A stretch of 8,134 nucleotides of DNA from an uncultured Acetobacteraceae bacterium (lineage in GTDB: Bacteria > Pseudomonadota > Alphaproteobacteria > Acetobacterales > Acetobacteraceae). A program made the translations under genes and the position numbers. Each line of letters begins with the position of its first letter. The stretch's first letter is position 1. Below the pieces are notes generated by a model. That model was not told the origin of the DNA and searched no databases. It was given only the letters and a program-made list of their open reading frames with translations. Where the stretch lies: contig CALGVL010000006.1 in the NCBI GenBank assembly GCA_937930165.1, forward strand, positions 1 to 8,134, given 5' to 3'. Shown piece by piece: positions 1 to 6,007 of this stretch.

Positions 1-842
1 GCGGCGGAGCGGTCCACCTTGGGCGGGTCCTTGCCCGAGAAGGCGCCACCGCCATGTGGGGCCGCGCCGCCATAGGTGTCCACGATGATCTTGCGCCCGG
101 TCAGGCCGCAGTCGCCGTCCGGCCCGCCGATGACGAATTTGCCCGTCGGGTTCACGTAGAACTCGTCATCGGGGCACATCCAGCCCTTCGGCAGGGTGCT
201 CTCCACGATCGGGCGCAGCATGCGCTTGATCTGGGCCTGGTCCAGATCCTCGACATGCTGGGTCGAAACGACGACGGAGGTGGCGCCGACCGGCTTGCCG
301 TCCACATAGCGCAGCGTGACCTGGGACTTGGCGTCGGGCAGCAGGCCCTCCACCGACTTGTCCTTCACCCGGCGCAGCTCGCTGATCCGGCGCAGGATCT
401 CATGCGCGTAGTAGATCGGCGCCGGCATCAGCTCCGGCGTCTCGCGGCAGGCATAGCCGAACATGATGCCCTGGTCGCCGGCGCCCTCGTCCTTGTTGCC
501 GGCAGCGTCCACGCCCATGGCGATATGCGGGGACTGGGCGTGCAGGTGGCACTCCACCTTGGCATGCTTCCAGGAGAAGCCTTCCTGGTCATAGCCGATA
601 TCGTGCACCGCCATGCGGGCGAGATGCGCCAGCAGCTCCGGCGTCACCGTGTCCGGGCCGCGGGTCTCGCCCGCCAGGATGATGCGGTTGGTGGTGACCA
701 GCGTCTCGCAGGCCACGCGCGAATAGGGATCGGCAGCGAGATAGGCGTCCAGGACGGTGTCGGAGATCCGGTCCGCCACCTTGTCGGGATGCCCCTCTGA
801 GACGCTCTCCGAAGTGAACAGGTACTCACCCTTGTCGCGCAT
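1..842 (-). CDS. metK: S-adenosylmethionine synthetase, N-terminal 280 codons (runs off left edge)
   Basis: MetK makes S-adenosylmethionine from methionine and ATP in the cytoplasm, releasing phosphate and pyrophosphate; it supplies methyl groups to the cell. The reading frame starts at ATG 842 (MRDKGEYLFTSESVSEGHPDK), the family's usual N-terminus, with the ATP-binding HPDK at residues 18-21. Further along are the conserved GAGDQG signature (about 465-485), TGRKIIVDTYGG, and the glycine-rich loop AAPHGGGAFSGKDP leading to KVDRSA, where the window ends. About 110-120 C-terminal residues of a protein near 390-400 residues are missing only because the window stops. One oddity is a proline where most relatives have Thr or Ser after GKDP (GKDPPKVDRSA). 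A ribosome-binding AGAGGA lies at 854-859, 11 bases before the ATG. The gene is on the same strand as dapB, 172 bases downstream, with a structured leader between. Identification is very secure from motifs. Confidence 0.97.
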   Translation of the reverse strand, partial: MRDKGEYLFTSESVSEGHPDKVADRISDTVLDAYLAADPYSRVACETLVTTNRIILAGETRGPDTVTPELLAHLARMAVHDIGYDQEGFSWKHAKVECHLHAQSPHIAMGVDAAGNKDEGAGDQGIMFGYACRETPELMPAPIYYAHEILRRISELRRVKDKSVEGLLPDAKSQVTLRYVDGKPVGATSVVVSTQHVEDLDQAQIKRMLRPIVESTLPKGWMCPDDEFYVNPTGKFVIGGPDGDCGLTGRKIIVDTYGGAAPHGGGAFSGKDPPKVDRSA

Positions 843-853
843 GGCGTCGTTCG

Positions 854-859
854 TCCTCT
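854..859 (-). promoter_or_regulatory. metK ribosome binding site
   Basis: On the minus strand this reads AGAGGA, 11 bases before the ATG at 842. The site supports that start, which also gives the canonical MetK N-terminus. Confidence 0.6.
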
Positions 860-865
860 TGTCGC

Positions 866-911
866 GTGGGGAGCGGGCAGCGCCCCGGAAATCCTGATGC
901 CGTTACGGATC
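866..911 (-). promoter_or_regulatory. Structured metK leader (two predicted hairpins)
   Basis: Read on the minus strand, GATCC (907-911) can pair with GGATT (890-894), leaving a 12-base loop GTAACGGCATCA. A second hairpin follows: GGGG (883-886) with CCCC (868-871), with further G/C pairing inside. Both lie between the dapB stop and the metK ribosome binding site. The first loop shares the AACGGC..TC core of the small SAM/SAH riboswitch class found before metK in Rhodobacterales, but the flanking stem and the pseudoknot partner do not clearly match. I see the hairpins; a regulatory function is only a hypothesis. Confidence 0.25.
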
Positions 912-979
912 GCGCCGGCAGGGTCGGTTGCCTTCTCGCGAGCATCCGGCCGGGGCCGTGCTGTTTCGCAGGCAGGGGT

Positions 980-991
980 CCAGGGGTCAAG
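980..991 (-). repeat. 12-base direct repeat, copy 1 (upstream of metK)
   Basis: The minus strand reads CTTGACCCCTGG here, identical to 1842-1853, which sits upstream of dapB. The element contains TTGACC, a good alphaproteobacterial -35 hexamer. No convincing -10 box appears 16-18 bases further on. The partial repeat GACCCCTG follows at once (about 974-981). One 12-mer match is not statistically striking at this base composition, so a shared promoter element is only suggested. Confidence 0.3.
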
Positions 992-1008
992 GCCGGTCGG
1001 ACCGACCG
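992..1008 (-). terminator. Hairpin just after dapB (terminator-like, no T-tract)
   Basis: CCGGTCG and CGACCGG form a perfect 7-bp stem with a 3-base loop, starting 6 bases after the dapB stop at 1015-1017. Outer G/C bases can extend it with one bulge. No T-run follows, so intrinsic termination is uncertain; a 3'-end-stabilising role is equally possible. Confidence 0.35.
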
Positions 1009-1014
1009 GGCCGC

Positions 1015-1791
1015 TCAGGCCATGCCCAGCACATGGCGCATGTCATATAGGCCCGGCGCGCGGCTTTTCAGCCACAGCGCCGCCCGCACCGCGCCGGTGG
1101 CATAGACCCGCCGGTCGAAGCTGCGATGCGTCAGCACGATCTGCTCCGAGGCGGCGGCAAAGATCAGGCTGTGCTCGCCCACCACCTGCCCGCCGCGCAG
1201 CGCGGCGAAGCCGATCGTGCCGGTCTTGCGGGGGCCGGTATGGCCGTCCCGCCCGCTTTCCGTCCCGGCCGCCTCCAGCGTGGTGCCGCGGCCGCGGGCG
1301 ACCGCCCGGCCCAGCGCGATGGCGGTGCCGGAGGGCGCGTCCACCTTCTGCCGGTGGTGCATCTCGACGATCTCGGCATCATAGCGCTCGGCCGGCAGGG
1401 CGGCGGCCATGCGCTCGGCGATGGCGAGCACCAGATTCACTCCGGGGGCGAAATTGGCGGCATAGACGATGGGCACGCGCCGCGCTGCCTCCGCCACCGC
1501 CGCCTCCTCCGCGGCTGAGAGGCCGGAGGTGCCGAGGACCAGCGCCTTGCCGGCCTGCACCGCCGCTGCTGCATGGCCGGCGGCGGCCGAGGCATGGGTG
1601 AAGTCGATCACCACATCGCTGGCGGCGAACAAGGCCGCAGCATCGGCCAGCACCGGGCCCGGCACCTCCCGCACCGCCGAGCCGGGCCGGAGCGTGCCGC
1701 CGGCCAGGCTGGCGCCGGCGGCCTGGACCTCCTCCGCCAGCAGCCGGCCCATGCGGCCGCCTATGCCGGCAATGCCGATCCGGATGGTCAT
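1015..1791 (-). CDS. dapB: 4-hydroxy-tetrahydrodipicolinate reductase
   Basis: DapB reduces hydroxy-tetrahydrodipicolinate to tetrahydrodipicolinate with NAD(P)H, a step of the cytoplasmic diaminopimelate/lysine pathway that also feeds peptidoglycan synthesis. The 258-residue product is slightly shorter than the 273 of E. coli. It begins with the Rossmann dinucleotide motif GIGGRMG (residues 9-15), then DFT (63-65) and GTSG (87-90). The catalytic/substrate block HHRQKVDAPSGTA spans 145-157, with His145/His146, Lys149 and the SGT substrate loop, and GTIGFAALRGGQVVGEH lies at 191-207. The start ATG 1791 gives the normal N-terminus (MTIRIGIAGIGGRMG). A purine-rich GGGGGATC at 1799-1806 is a plausible ribosome binding site 7 bases upstream. 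The gene is intact with all key residues. It lies between a broken sulfotransferase remnant and metK, all on one strand. Confidence 0.97.
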   Translation of the reverse strand: MTIRIGIAGIGGRMGRLLAEEVQAAGASLAGGTLRPGSAVREVPGPVLADAAALFAASDVVIDFTHASAAAGHAAAAVQAGKALVLGTSGLSAAEEAAVAEAARRVPIVYAANFAPGVNLVLAIAERMAAALPAERYDAEIVEMHHRQKVDAPSGTAIALGRAVARGRGTTLEAAGTESGRDGHTGPRKTGTIGFAALRGGQVVGEHSLIFAAASEQIVLTHRSFDRRVYATGAVRAALWLKSRAPGLYDMRHVLGMA

Positions 1792-1841
1792 GTCCTGCGA
1801 TCCCCCGATTCCGCTCCGCCCGGAGGGTCGGACGCGGGCCG

Positions 1842-1853
1842 CCAGGGGTCAAG
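1842..1853 (-). promoter_or_regulatory. Possible -35 element of dapB; copy 2 of the 12-base repeat
   Basis: Minus-strand CTTGACCCCTGG lies about 50 bases before the dapB start and is identical to 980-991 before metK. TTGACC fits a -35 box. The region 17 bases further on (GACCCT) is a poor -10, so promoter assignment rests on position and repetition only. Confidence 0.3.
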
Positions 1854-1860
1854 CGGCCAT

Positions 1861-1886
1861 GGCCATGAAGCCTTTGCCTCATGGCC
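1861..1886. repeat. Inverted repeat upstream of dapB
   Basis: GGCCATGA (1861-1868) and TCATGGCC (1879-1886) are perfect 8-base arms around the 10-base centre AGCCTTTGCC. It lies 70-95 bases before the dapB start, where an operator or leader hairpin could act. Function is unknown. Confidence 0.4.
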
Positions 1887-2066
1887 CTGTGCGCAAACGA
1901 TGTAGGGGGGGCGGGCGACGATGCGGGTGGGACCGCTTCCGCATCGCCGCCTGCCAAGCCGTCGCTGGGGGGATGCGACGGTTGCGGGAAGAACGTGGCC
2001 GGGCACGGGCGGTTCCCGGGGGAAATCCGGGCTGGCCGGGGGCCGGGGTGCCCCTCCCCCGCCGCG

Positions 2067-2611
2067 TCAGGCCGCCTGCTTTTGTTCCGCCTTCAGGCAC
2101 CGCAGCATCAGCTCCCGGCCATAGGCGTAAAGTTCGTAGTCGGGGCGAAGCGCCTCCATGAGTGCCTGCCGCTGCGCTACGGTCAGGCCGCCATCTTCCG
2201 GGCCCTTGGCATCGCCGGCCATGGCGTGCCCCAGCGGCGGAATACGAAGCCCAGGAATTCTGCCGGTTGGTCTACCGTACCAACAAGCATCCCATCCAGC
2301 CGGCTGTCATCGGCGTTCAGCCCGAGGATGTTGAGGTGCGAATGCTGCTGCACCTGACCGAAGGGCGAAAATGCCCACTCGCCGAAGCAGGTCCGCGCGG
2401 CGAGCTGCATGGCCTCATCGCCCTCCTGGCCAAGCTTGATGGTCATTCTTGAGAAGCGGTAGGCACTGAACAGCCGCTCGAACGGGTCCCGCAGCACGGT
2501 GACCGGATCGAAGCCAACCAGGCCCCACGCTTCGCAACTCAATGGCGGCCTCCGGAACTTCCGGATCCCAGTGGCCTCCGGCTCCGCCAACGCTCGCGGA
2601 GCCGGGAGCAA
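2067..2611 (-). pseudogene. Sulfotransferase-family remnant, N-terminally truncated and frame-broken
   Basis: Intact members transfer sulfate from PAPS to a hydroxyl or amine on a sugar or other acceptor. The recognisable part starts near FDPVTVLRDPFERLFSAY, which contains the 3'-phosphate-binding motif RDPxxRxxSxY (Arg41 near 2491, Ser49, Tyr51 of this frame). It continues through an alpha-helical segment to GTVDQPAEFLGFVFRRWG and then hits a stop at 2183-2185. The family-like C-terminus lies in the next frame, 2067-2222 (GGLTVAQRQALMEALRPDYE, then LYAYGREL, ending LKAEQKQAA at TGA 2067). A one-base deletion or two-base insertion around 2190-2250 would explain this. The N-terminal half with the PAPS 5'-phosphosulfate loop (K-x-G-G-T-S) is absent: dnaJ ends at 2630 and the only starts are TTG 2611 and the like. 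It is therefore very probably non-functional, unless the frame break is a sequencing error and the family member is atypical. Family assignment is moderately sure. Confidence 0.7.
2578..2605 (-). terminator. 10-bp hairpin after dnaJ (terminator-like, no T-tract)
   Basis: CCGGCTCCGC (2578-2587) and GCGGAGCCGG (2596-2605) form a perfect 10-bp stem with an 8-base loop, 24 bases after the dnaJ stop. No T-run follows on either strand. It probably protects or ends the chaperone transcript. It overlaps the first codons of the sulfotransferase frame, which supports those codons not being genuine coding sequence. Confidence 0.45.
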
Positions 2612-2629
2612 CCACCCGGCTTTCCTGCC

Positions 2630-3784
2630 CTACCGGCCGAGTCCGTCCCAGAAGTCCTTCACCTTGGCGAAGAAGCCCTCGCTCTCAGGGCTGGAGCGGC
2701 CGTCCTTGACGGCCTCGGCCTCGAATTCCTCCAGCAGCTCGCGCTGGCGCTTGCTCAGGTTCTGCGGGGTCTCCACCGCCACCTGAACGTACATGTCGCC
2801 GCGCGCGGCGCTGCGCAGGATGGAGAAGCCCTTGCCGCGCAACCGGAACTGGTCGCCCGACTGCGTCCCGCTGGGGATCGTCACCCGTGCCCGGCCACCA
2901 TCCACGGTCGGCACCTCCACCTGTCCGCCCAGCGCCGCCTGGGTCATCCGCAGCGGCACGCGGACGAAGATGTTGGCGCCGTCGCGCTGGAACAGCGGAT
3001 GCGGCCGGATGCCGACATCCACATAGAGGTCGCCCGCCGGGGCGCCGCGCAGCCCGGCCTCGCCCTCGCCGGTCAGGCGGATGCGGGTGCCGTCCTCCAC
3101 CCCGGCCGGGATGCTGACATTCAGGGTCCGGTCGCGCTGCGTGCGCCCGGCGCCCTGGCAGACCTTGCAGGGATTCTTGATGGTGCGGCCGCTGCCGCCG
3201 CAGGTCGGGCAGGTGCGCTCGATCAGGAAGAAGCCCTGCTGCGCCCGCACCTTCCCCGCGCCCTGGCAGGTCGGACAGGTGGCGGAGGCGGAGGAGCCGC
3301 CCTCCGCCCCGCTGCCGTTGCAGGCCTCGCAGGAGACGAAGGACGGCACCTTCACCGTCTTCTTGGTACCGGCGAAGGCTTCCTCCAGGCTGATCTCCAC
3401 ATGCGTCCGCAGATCGGCGCCGCGGCCCGAGGGCTGGCGCCGCCGCCCGCCGCCGGCGCCGAAGCGGCCGAACATCTCCTCGAAGATGTCCTCGAAGCCG
3501 CCGCCGAAGGGGTTGCCGCCGAAACCGCCGCCGAAGCCGCCATTCCCGGCCCCGCCCTGCTCGAAGGCGGCATGGCCGTAGCGGTCGTAGGCGGCACGCT
3601 TCTCGGCGTCCTTCAGGGCGTCATAGGCCTCGTTCACCTCCTTGAACTTCGCCTCGGCCTCCTTGTCGCCGGGGTTCCGGTCAGGGTGGTACTTCATCGC
3701 CAGGCGGCGATAGGCCTTCTTCAGATCGTCCTCGGTCGCGTCCCGGTGGACGCCGAGGATCTCGTAGTAGTCACGCTTGGCCAT
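2630..3784 (-). CDS. dnaJ: Chaperone DnaJ (Hsp40)
   Basis: DnaJ is the cytoplasmic co-chaperone that binds unfolded clients and stimulates the ATPase of DnaK. The 384-residue product has the full type I architecture. The J domain covers residues 1-70 with HPD at 33-35, followed by a Gly/Phe-rich linker (about 77-112). The zinc-binding domain has four CxxCxGxG repeats (C152-C155, C170-C173, C192-C195, C206-C209), and the C-terminal substrate/dimerisation domains run from about 215 to 340. Length is normal (E. coli 376). The start MAKRDYYEILGV is the family N-terminus. Ribosome binding is weak: GAAGGG at 3799-3804 lies 14 bases upstream. It follows dnaK by 119 bases on the same strand, as in many bacteria. 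The TAG stop at 2630-2632 is followed in the same frame by an open stretch into the sulfotransferase remnant. Confidence 0.98.
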   Translation of the reverse strand: MAKRDYYEILGVHRDATEDDLKKAYRRLAMKYHPDRNPGDKEAEAKFKEVNEAYDALKDAEKRAAYDRYGHAAFEQGGAGNGGFGGGFGGNPFGGGFEDIFEEMFGRFGAGGGRRRQPSGRGADLRTHVEISLEEAFAGTKKTVKVPSFVSCEACNGSGAEGGSSASATCPTCQGAGKVRAQQGFFLIERTCPTCGGSGRTIKNPCKVCQGAGRTQRDRTLNVSIPAGVEDGTRIRLTGEGEAGLRGAPAGDLYVDVGIRPHPLFQRDGANIFVRVPLRMTQAALGGQVEVPTVDGGRARVTIPSGTQSGDQFRLRGKGFSILRSAARGDMYVQVAVETPQNLSKRQRELLEEFEAEAVKDGRSSPESEGFFAKVKDFWDGLGR

Positions 3785-3839
3785 GGCCCAGCCCGCTGCC
3801 CTTCAGCGCAGTGTCATCCAACAATGTCCCGACAGGCGA

Positions 3840-3868
3840 GCGCCCGGCCCCTCTCGGGAACCGGGCGC
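3840..3868 (-). other. dnaK-dnaJ intergenic hairpin 2
   Basis: GCGCCCGG (3840-3847) and CCGGGCGC (3861-3868) form a perfect 8-bp stem with a 13-base loop, about 36 bases after the dnaK stop. No T-run follows. Such elements between dnaK and dnaJ can act as partial terminators or processing sites that lower dnaJ relative to dnaK; that role is inferred. Confidence 0.45.
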
Positions 3869-3879
3869 CGCAGCTCATA

Positions 3880-3901
3880 TCGGGACGCGACCGCTTCCCG
3901 A
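3880..3901 (-). other. dnaK-dnaJ intergenic hairpin 1
   Basis: TCGGGA (3880-3885) and TCCCGA (3896-3901) form a 6-bp stem around a 10-base centre, starting 2 bases after the dnaK TGA at 3904-3906. It precedes the larger hairpin, so the two stand in tandem. Confidence 0.35.
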
Positions 3902-3903
3902 GA

Positions 3904-5835
3904 TCAGCCCGACTTCTTCTTGTTCGGGTCCACTTCCTCGAATTCCGCGTCCACCACCTTCTCGGACTTGCCGCCGGCCTCGCCGCCCGCGGCATCGCCG
4001 CCGGGCTGTGCGCCCGCCTGCTGCTCCGCGGCCTGGGCCTTGTAGAGCGCCTCGCCCATCTTCATCGCCGCCTGGGACAGACGGTCCCCGGCCTGGCGCA
4101 GGGTGTCGGCGTCCTGGCTCTCCAGCGCGCTGCGGGCGGCAGCGAGGGCGGATTCAACCTCCGACTTCTCGGCGGCCGGGATCTTCTCGCCGTTCTCCTT
4201 CAGCGTCTTGTCGGTGCTGTGGATCAGGGCGTCGAGCTGGTTGCGCGCCTCCACCGCCTCGCGGCGCTTCCGGTCGGCCTCGGCATTCGCCTCCGCCTCC
4301 TTCACCATCCGCTCGATATCGGCCTCCGACAGGCCAGACTTGGCCTGGATGCGGATCTGCTGCTCCTTGCCGGTGGCCTTGTCCTTGGCGCTGACGGAAA
4401 CGATGCCGTTCGCGTCGATGTCGAAGGTCACCTCGATCTGCGGTACGCCGCGCGGTGCGGGCGGGATGCCGGTCAGGTCGAAATTGCCCAGCAGCTTGTT
4501 GTCCGCCGCCATCTCGCGCTCACCCTGGTAGACCTTGATGGTGACCGCGGTCTGGTTGTCGTCCGCCGTGCTGAAGACCTGGGACTTCTTGGTCGGGATC
4601 GTGGTGTTGCGGTCGATCAGCCGGGTGAAGACGCCGCCCAGCGTCTCGATGCCGAGGGAGAGCGGGGTCACGTCCAGCAGCAGGACGTCCTTCACCTCAC
4701 CCTTCAGCACGCCGCCCTGGATCGCGGCGCCAATGGCCACGACCTCGTCCGGGTTGACGTTGCGGGCGGGCTCCTTGCCGAAGAACTGCCGCACCGTCTC
4801 GACGACCTTGGGCATGCGGGTCTGGCCGCCGACCAGGATCACCTCGTCGATCTCGTTCGCGGCGAGGCCGGCATCCTTCAGCGCCTGCTTGCAGGGCTCC
4901 ATGGTGCGCTGGATCAGGTCGTCCACCAGCGCCTCCAGCTTCGCCCGGGTCAGCTTCATGACCAGGTGCTTCGGCCCGCTGGCATCGGCGGTGATGAAGG
5001 GCAGGTTGATCTCGGTCTCCTTGGAGGAGGAGAGCTCGATCTTCGCCTTCTCGGCGGCCTCCTTCAGCCGCTGCAGCGCCAGCTTGTCGCTGCGCAGGTC
5101 GATGCCCTGCTCTTTCTTGAACTCGTCGGCCAGGTAGTCGATGATTCGCTGGTCGAAGTCCTCGCCGCCCAGGAAGGTGTCGCCGTTGGTGGACTTCACC
5201 TCGAAGACGCCGTCGCCGATCTCCAGGATGGAGATGTCGAAGGTGCCGCCGCCGAGGTCATAGACCGCGATGGTGCCGGAATGCTTCTTGTCCTCGCCAT
5301 AGGCGAGCGCGGCCGCGGTCGGCTCGTTGATGATGCGCAGGACTTCGAGGCCCGCGATCTGGCCGGCTTCCTTGGTGGCCTGGCGCTGGGCGTCGTTGAA
5401 GTAGGCGGGGACGGTGATGACGGCCTGCGTCACCTTCTCGCCGAGATAAGCCTCGGCCGTCTCCTTCATCTTGGTCAGGATATGGGCGCTGATCTGCTGC
5501 GGCGCGTATTTCTGCCCCTCGACCTCCACCCAGGCATCGCCGTTGTCGGCCCGCACGATCTTGTAGGGGACGAGGCCGATGTCCTTCTTGACCATCGGGT
5601 CGTCGAAGCGGCGGCCGATCAGGCGCTTGACGGCGTAGAGGGTGTTGGCGGGGTTGGTCACGGCCTGGCGCTTGGCGCTCTGGCCGACCAGACGCTCGCC
5701 ACTCTTGGCAAAGGCCACCATGGAGGGGGTAGTGCGGGCACCCTCGGCGTTCTCGATGACCTTGACGTCCTTGCCTTCCATGATGGCGACGCAGGAGTTG
5801 GTCGTGCCGAGGTCGATGCCGATGACTTTGCTCAT
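3904..5835 (-). CDS. dnaK: Chaperone DnaK (Hsp70)
   Basis: DnaK is the ATP-dependent cytoplasmic chaperone that binds exposed hydrophobic segments of nascent or stress-damaged proteins. The 643-residue product has normal length (E. coli 638). The ATPase domain opens with GIDLGTTNS (residues 6-14) and has the second phosphate motif DLGGGTFD (193-200) and the adenosine motif VGGQTRMP (335-342). The hydrophobic interdomain linker is VLLLD (384-388), followed by the substrate-binding beta domain, helical lid and a Gly/Ala/Gln-rich tail. The tail ends in a DAEFEEVDPN segment, the usual bacterial DnaK ending, plus a short lysine-rich extension. The start ATG 5835 has a strong ribosome binding site, AAAGGAG at 5844-5850, 8 bases away. 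It lies between grpE and dnaJ on one strand. The high coding bias leaves a long open frame on the opposite strand that is not a gene. Confidence 0.99.
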   Translation of the reverse strand: MSKVIGIDLGTTNSCVAIMEGKDVKVIENAEGARTTPSMVAFAKSGERLVGQSAKRQAVTNPANTLYAVKRLIGRRFDDPMVKKDIGLVPYKIVRADNGDAWVEVEGQKYAPQQISAHILTKMKETAEAYLGEKVTQAVITVPAYFNDAQRQATKEAGQIAGLEVLRIINEPTAAALAYGEDKKHSGTIAVYDLGGGTFDISILEIGDGVFEVKSTNGDTFLGGEDFDQRIIDYLADEFKKEQGIDLRSDKLALQRLKEAAEKAKIELSSSKETEINLPFITADASGPKHLVMKLTRAKLEALVDDLIQRTMEPCKQALKDAGLAANEIDEVILVGGQTRMPKVVETVRQFFGKEPARNVNPDEVVAIGAAIQGGVLKGEVKDVLLLDVTPLSLGIETLGGVFTRLIDRNTTIPTKKSQVFSTADDNQTAVTIKVYQGEREMAADNKLLGNFDLTGIPPAPRGVPQIEVTFDIDANGIVSVSAKDKATGKEQQIRIQAKSGLSEADIERMVKEAEANAEADRKRREAVEARNQLDALIHSTDKTLKENGEKIPAAEKSEVESALAAARSALESQDADTLRQAGDRLSQAAMKMGEALYKAQAAEQQAGAQPGGDAAGGEAGGKSEKVVDAEFEEVDPNKKKSG

Positions 5836-5843
5836 CCGTACTG

Positions 5844-5850
5844 CTCCTTT
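5844..5850 (-). promoter_or_regulatory. dnaK ribosome binding site
   Basis: Minus-strand AAAGGAG, 8 bases before the ATG at 5835, is the strongest ribosome binding site in the window, as expected for an abundant chaperone. Confidence 0.85.
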
Positions 5851-5950
5851 GCGGCGGGCGGGGGCGGCCCGGTCTCAGGCACCGCACCCGTCCCCTGTTG
5901 ATTCGGATGGATAGGCTGGCCCACAGGATCGGGAGCGGGCCGCTACCCAG

Positions 5951-5980
5951 CATTTATTCAGGCCCCGGCGGCGGAACAAG
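5951..5980 (-). promoter_or_regulatory. Possible heat-shock-type promoter of dnaK
   Basis: In the 172-base grpE-dnaK gap the minus strand reads CTTGTT (5975-5980), 12 bases of G/C, then CCTGAATAAATG (5951-5962), an A+T patch in a G+C-rich setting. This loosely resembles the RpoH pattern CTTGAA-spacer-CCCATnT. The -10 half matches poorly, and the leader to dnaK would be about 110 bases. I see no CIRCE element. Confidence 0.28.
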
Positions 5981-6007
5981 GTCTCCGCGGCGCCGGGTGA
6001 CGAAAAT

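Larger units (their letters stand above)
1792..2066. other. Gene-free stretch between sulfotransferase remnant and dapB
   Basis: I find no convincing gene here; open frames on both strands lack recognisable protein features. It holds the dapB ribosome-binding region, the 12-base repeat, an inverted repeat at 1861-1886 (arms GGCCATGA and TCATGGCC, 8 bp perfect, 10-base loop), and a G/C-rich block at about 2013-2060. That block includes a small CCCGG/CCGGG hairpin (2015-2031) that may mark the 3' end of the upstream unit. A dapB promoter probably lies here. Confidence 0.5.

Noticed and set aside
54..800. A 248-codon plus-strand open frame opposite metK
   Set aside because: The metK motifs on the minus strand are unambiguous; this frame has His/Asp/Ala-rich shadow composition.
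2999..4045. A 348-codon plus-strand open frame opposite dnaJ
   Set aside because: It is an Ala/Gly/Leu-rich shadow of dnaJ and extends into the dnaK 3' end without recognisable features.
3811..5901. A 696-codon plus-strand open frame opposite dnaK
   Set aside because: Long antisense frames opposite dnaK are a well-known effect of its codon bias at high G+C. The translation is low-complexity Leu/Gly/Asp/Val-rich sequence with no domain, and the sense gene is certain.
5836..6007. CIRCE operator or ROSE-type RNA thermometer before dnaK
   Set aside because: No TTAGCACTC/GAGTGCTAA dyad is present, and no thermometer motif is seen pairing with the AAAGGAG site.
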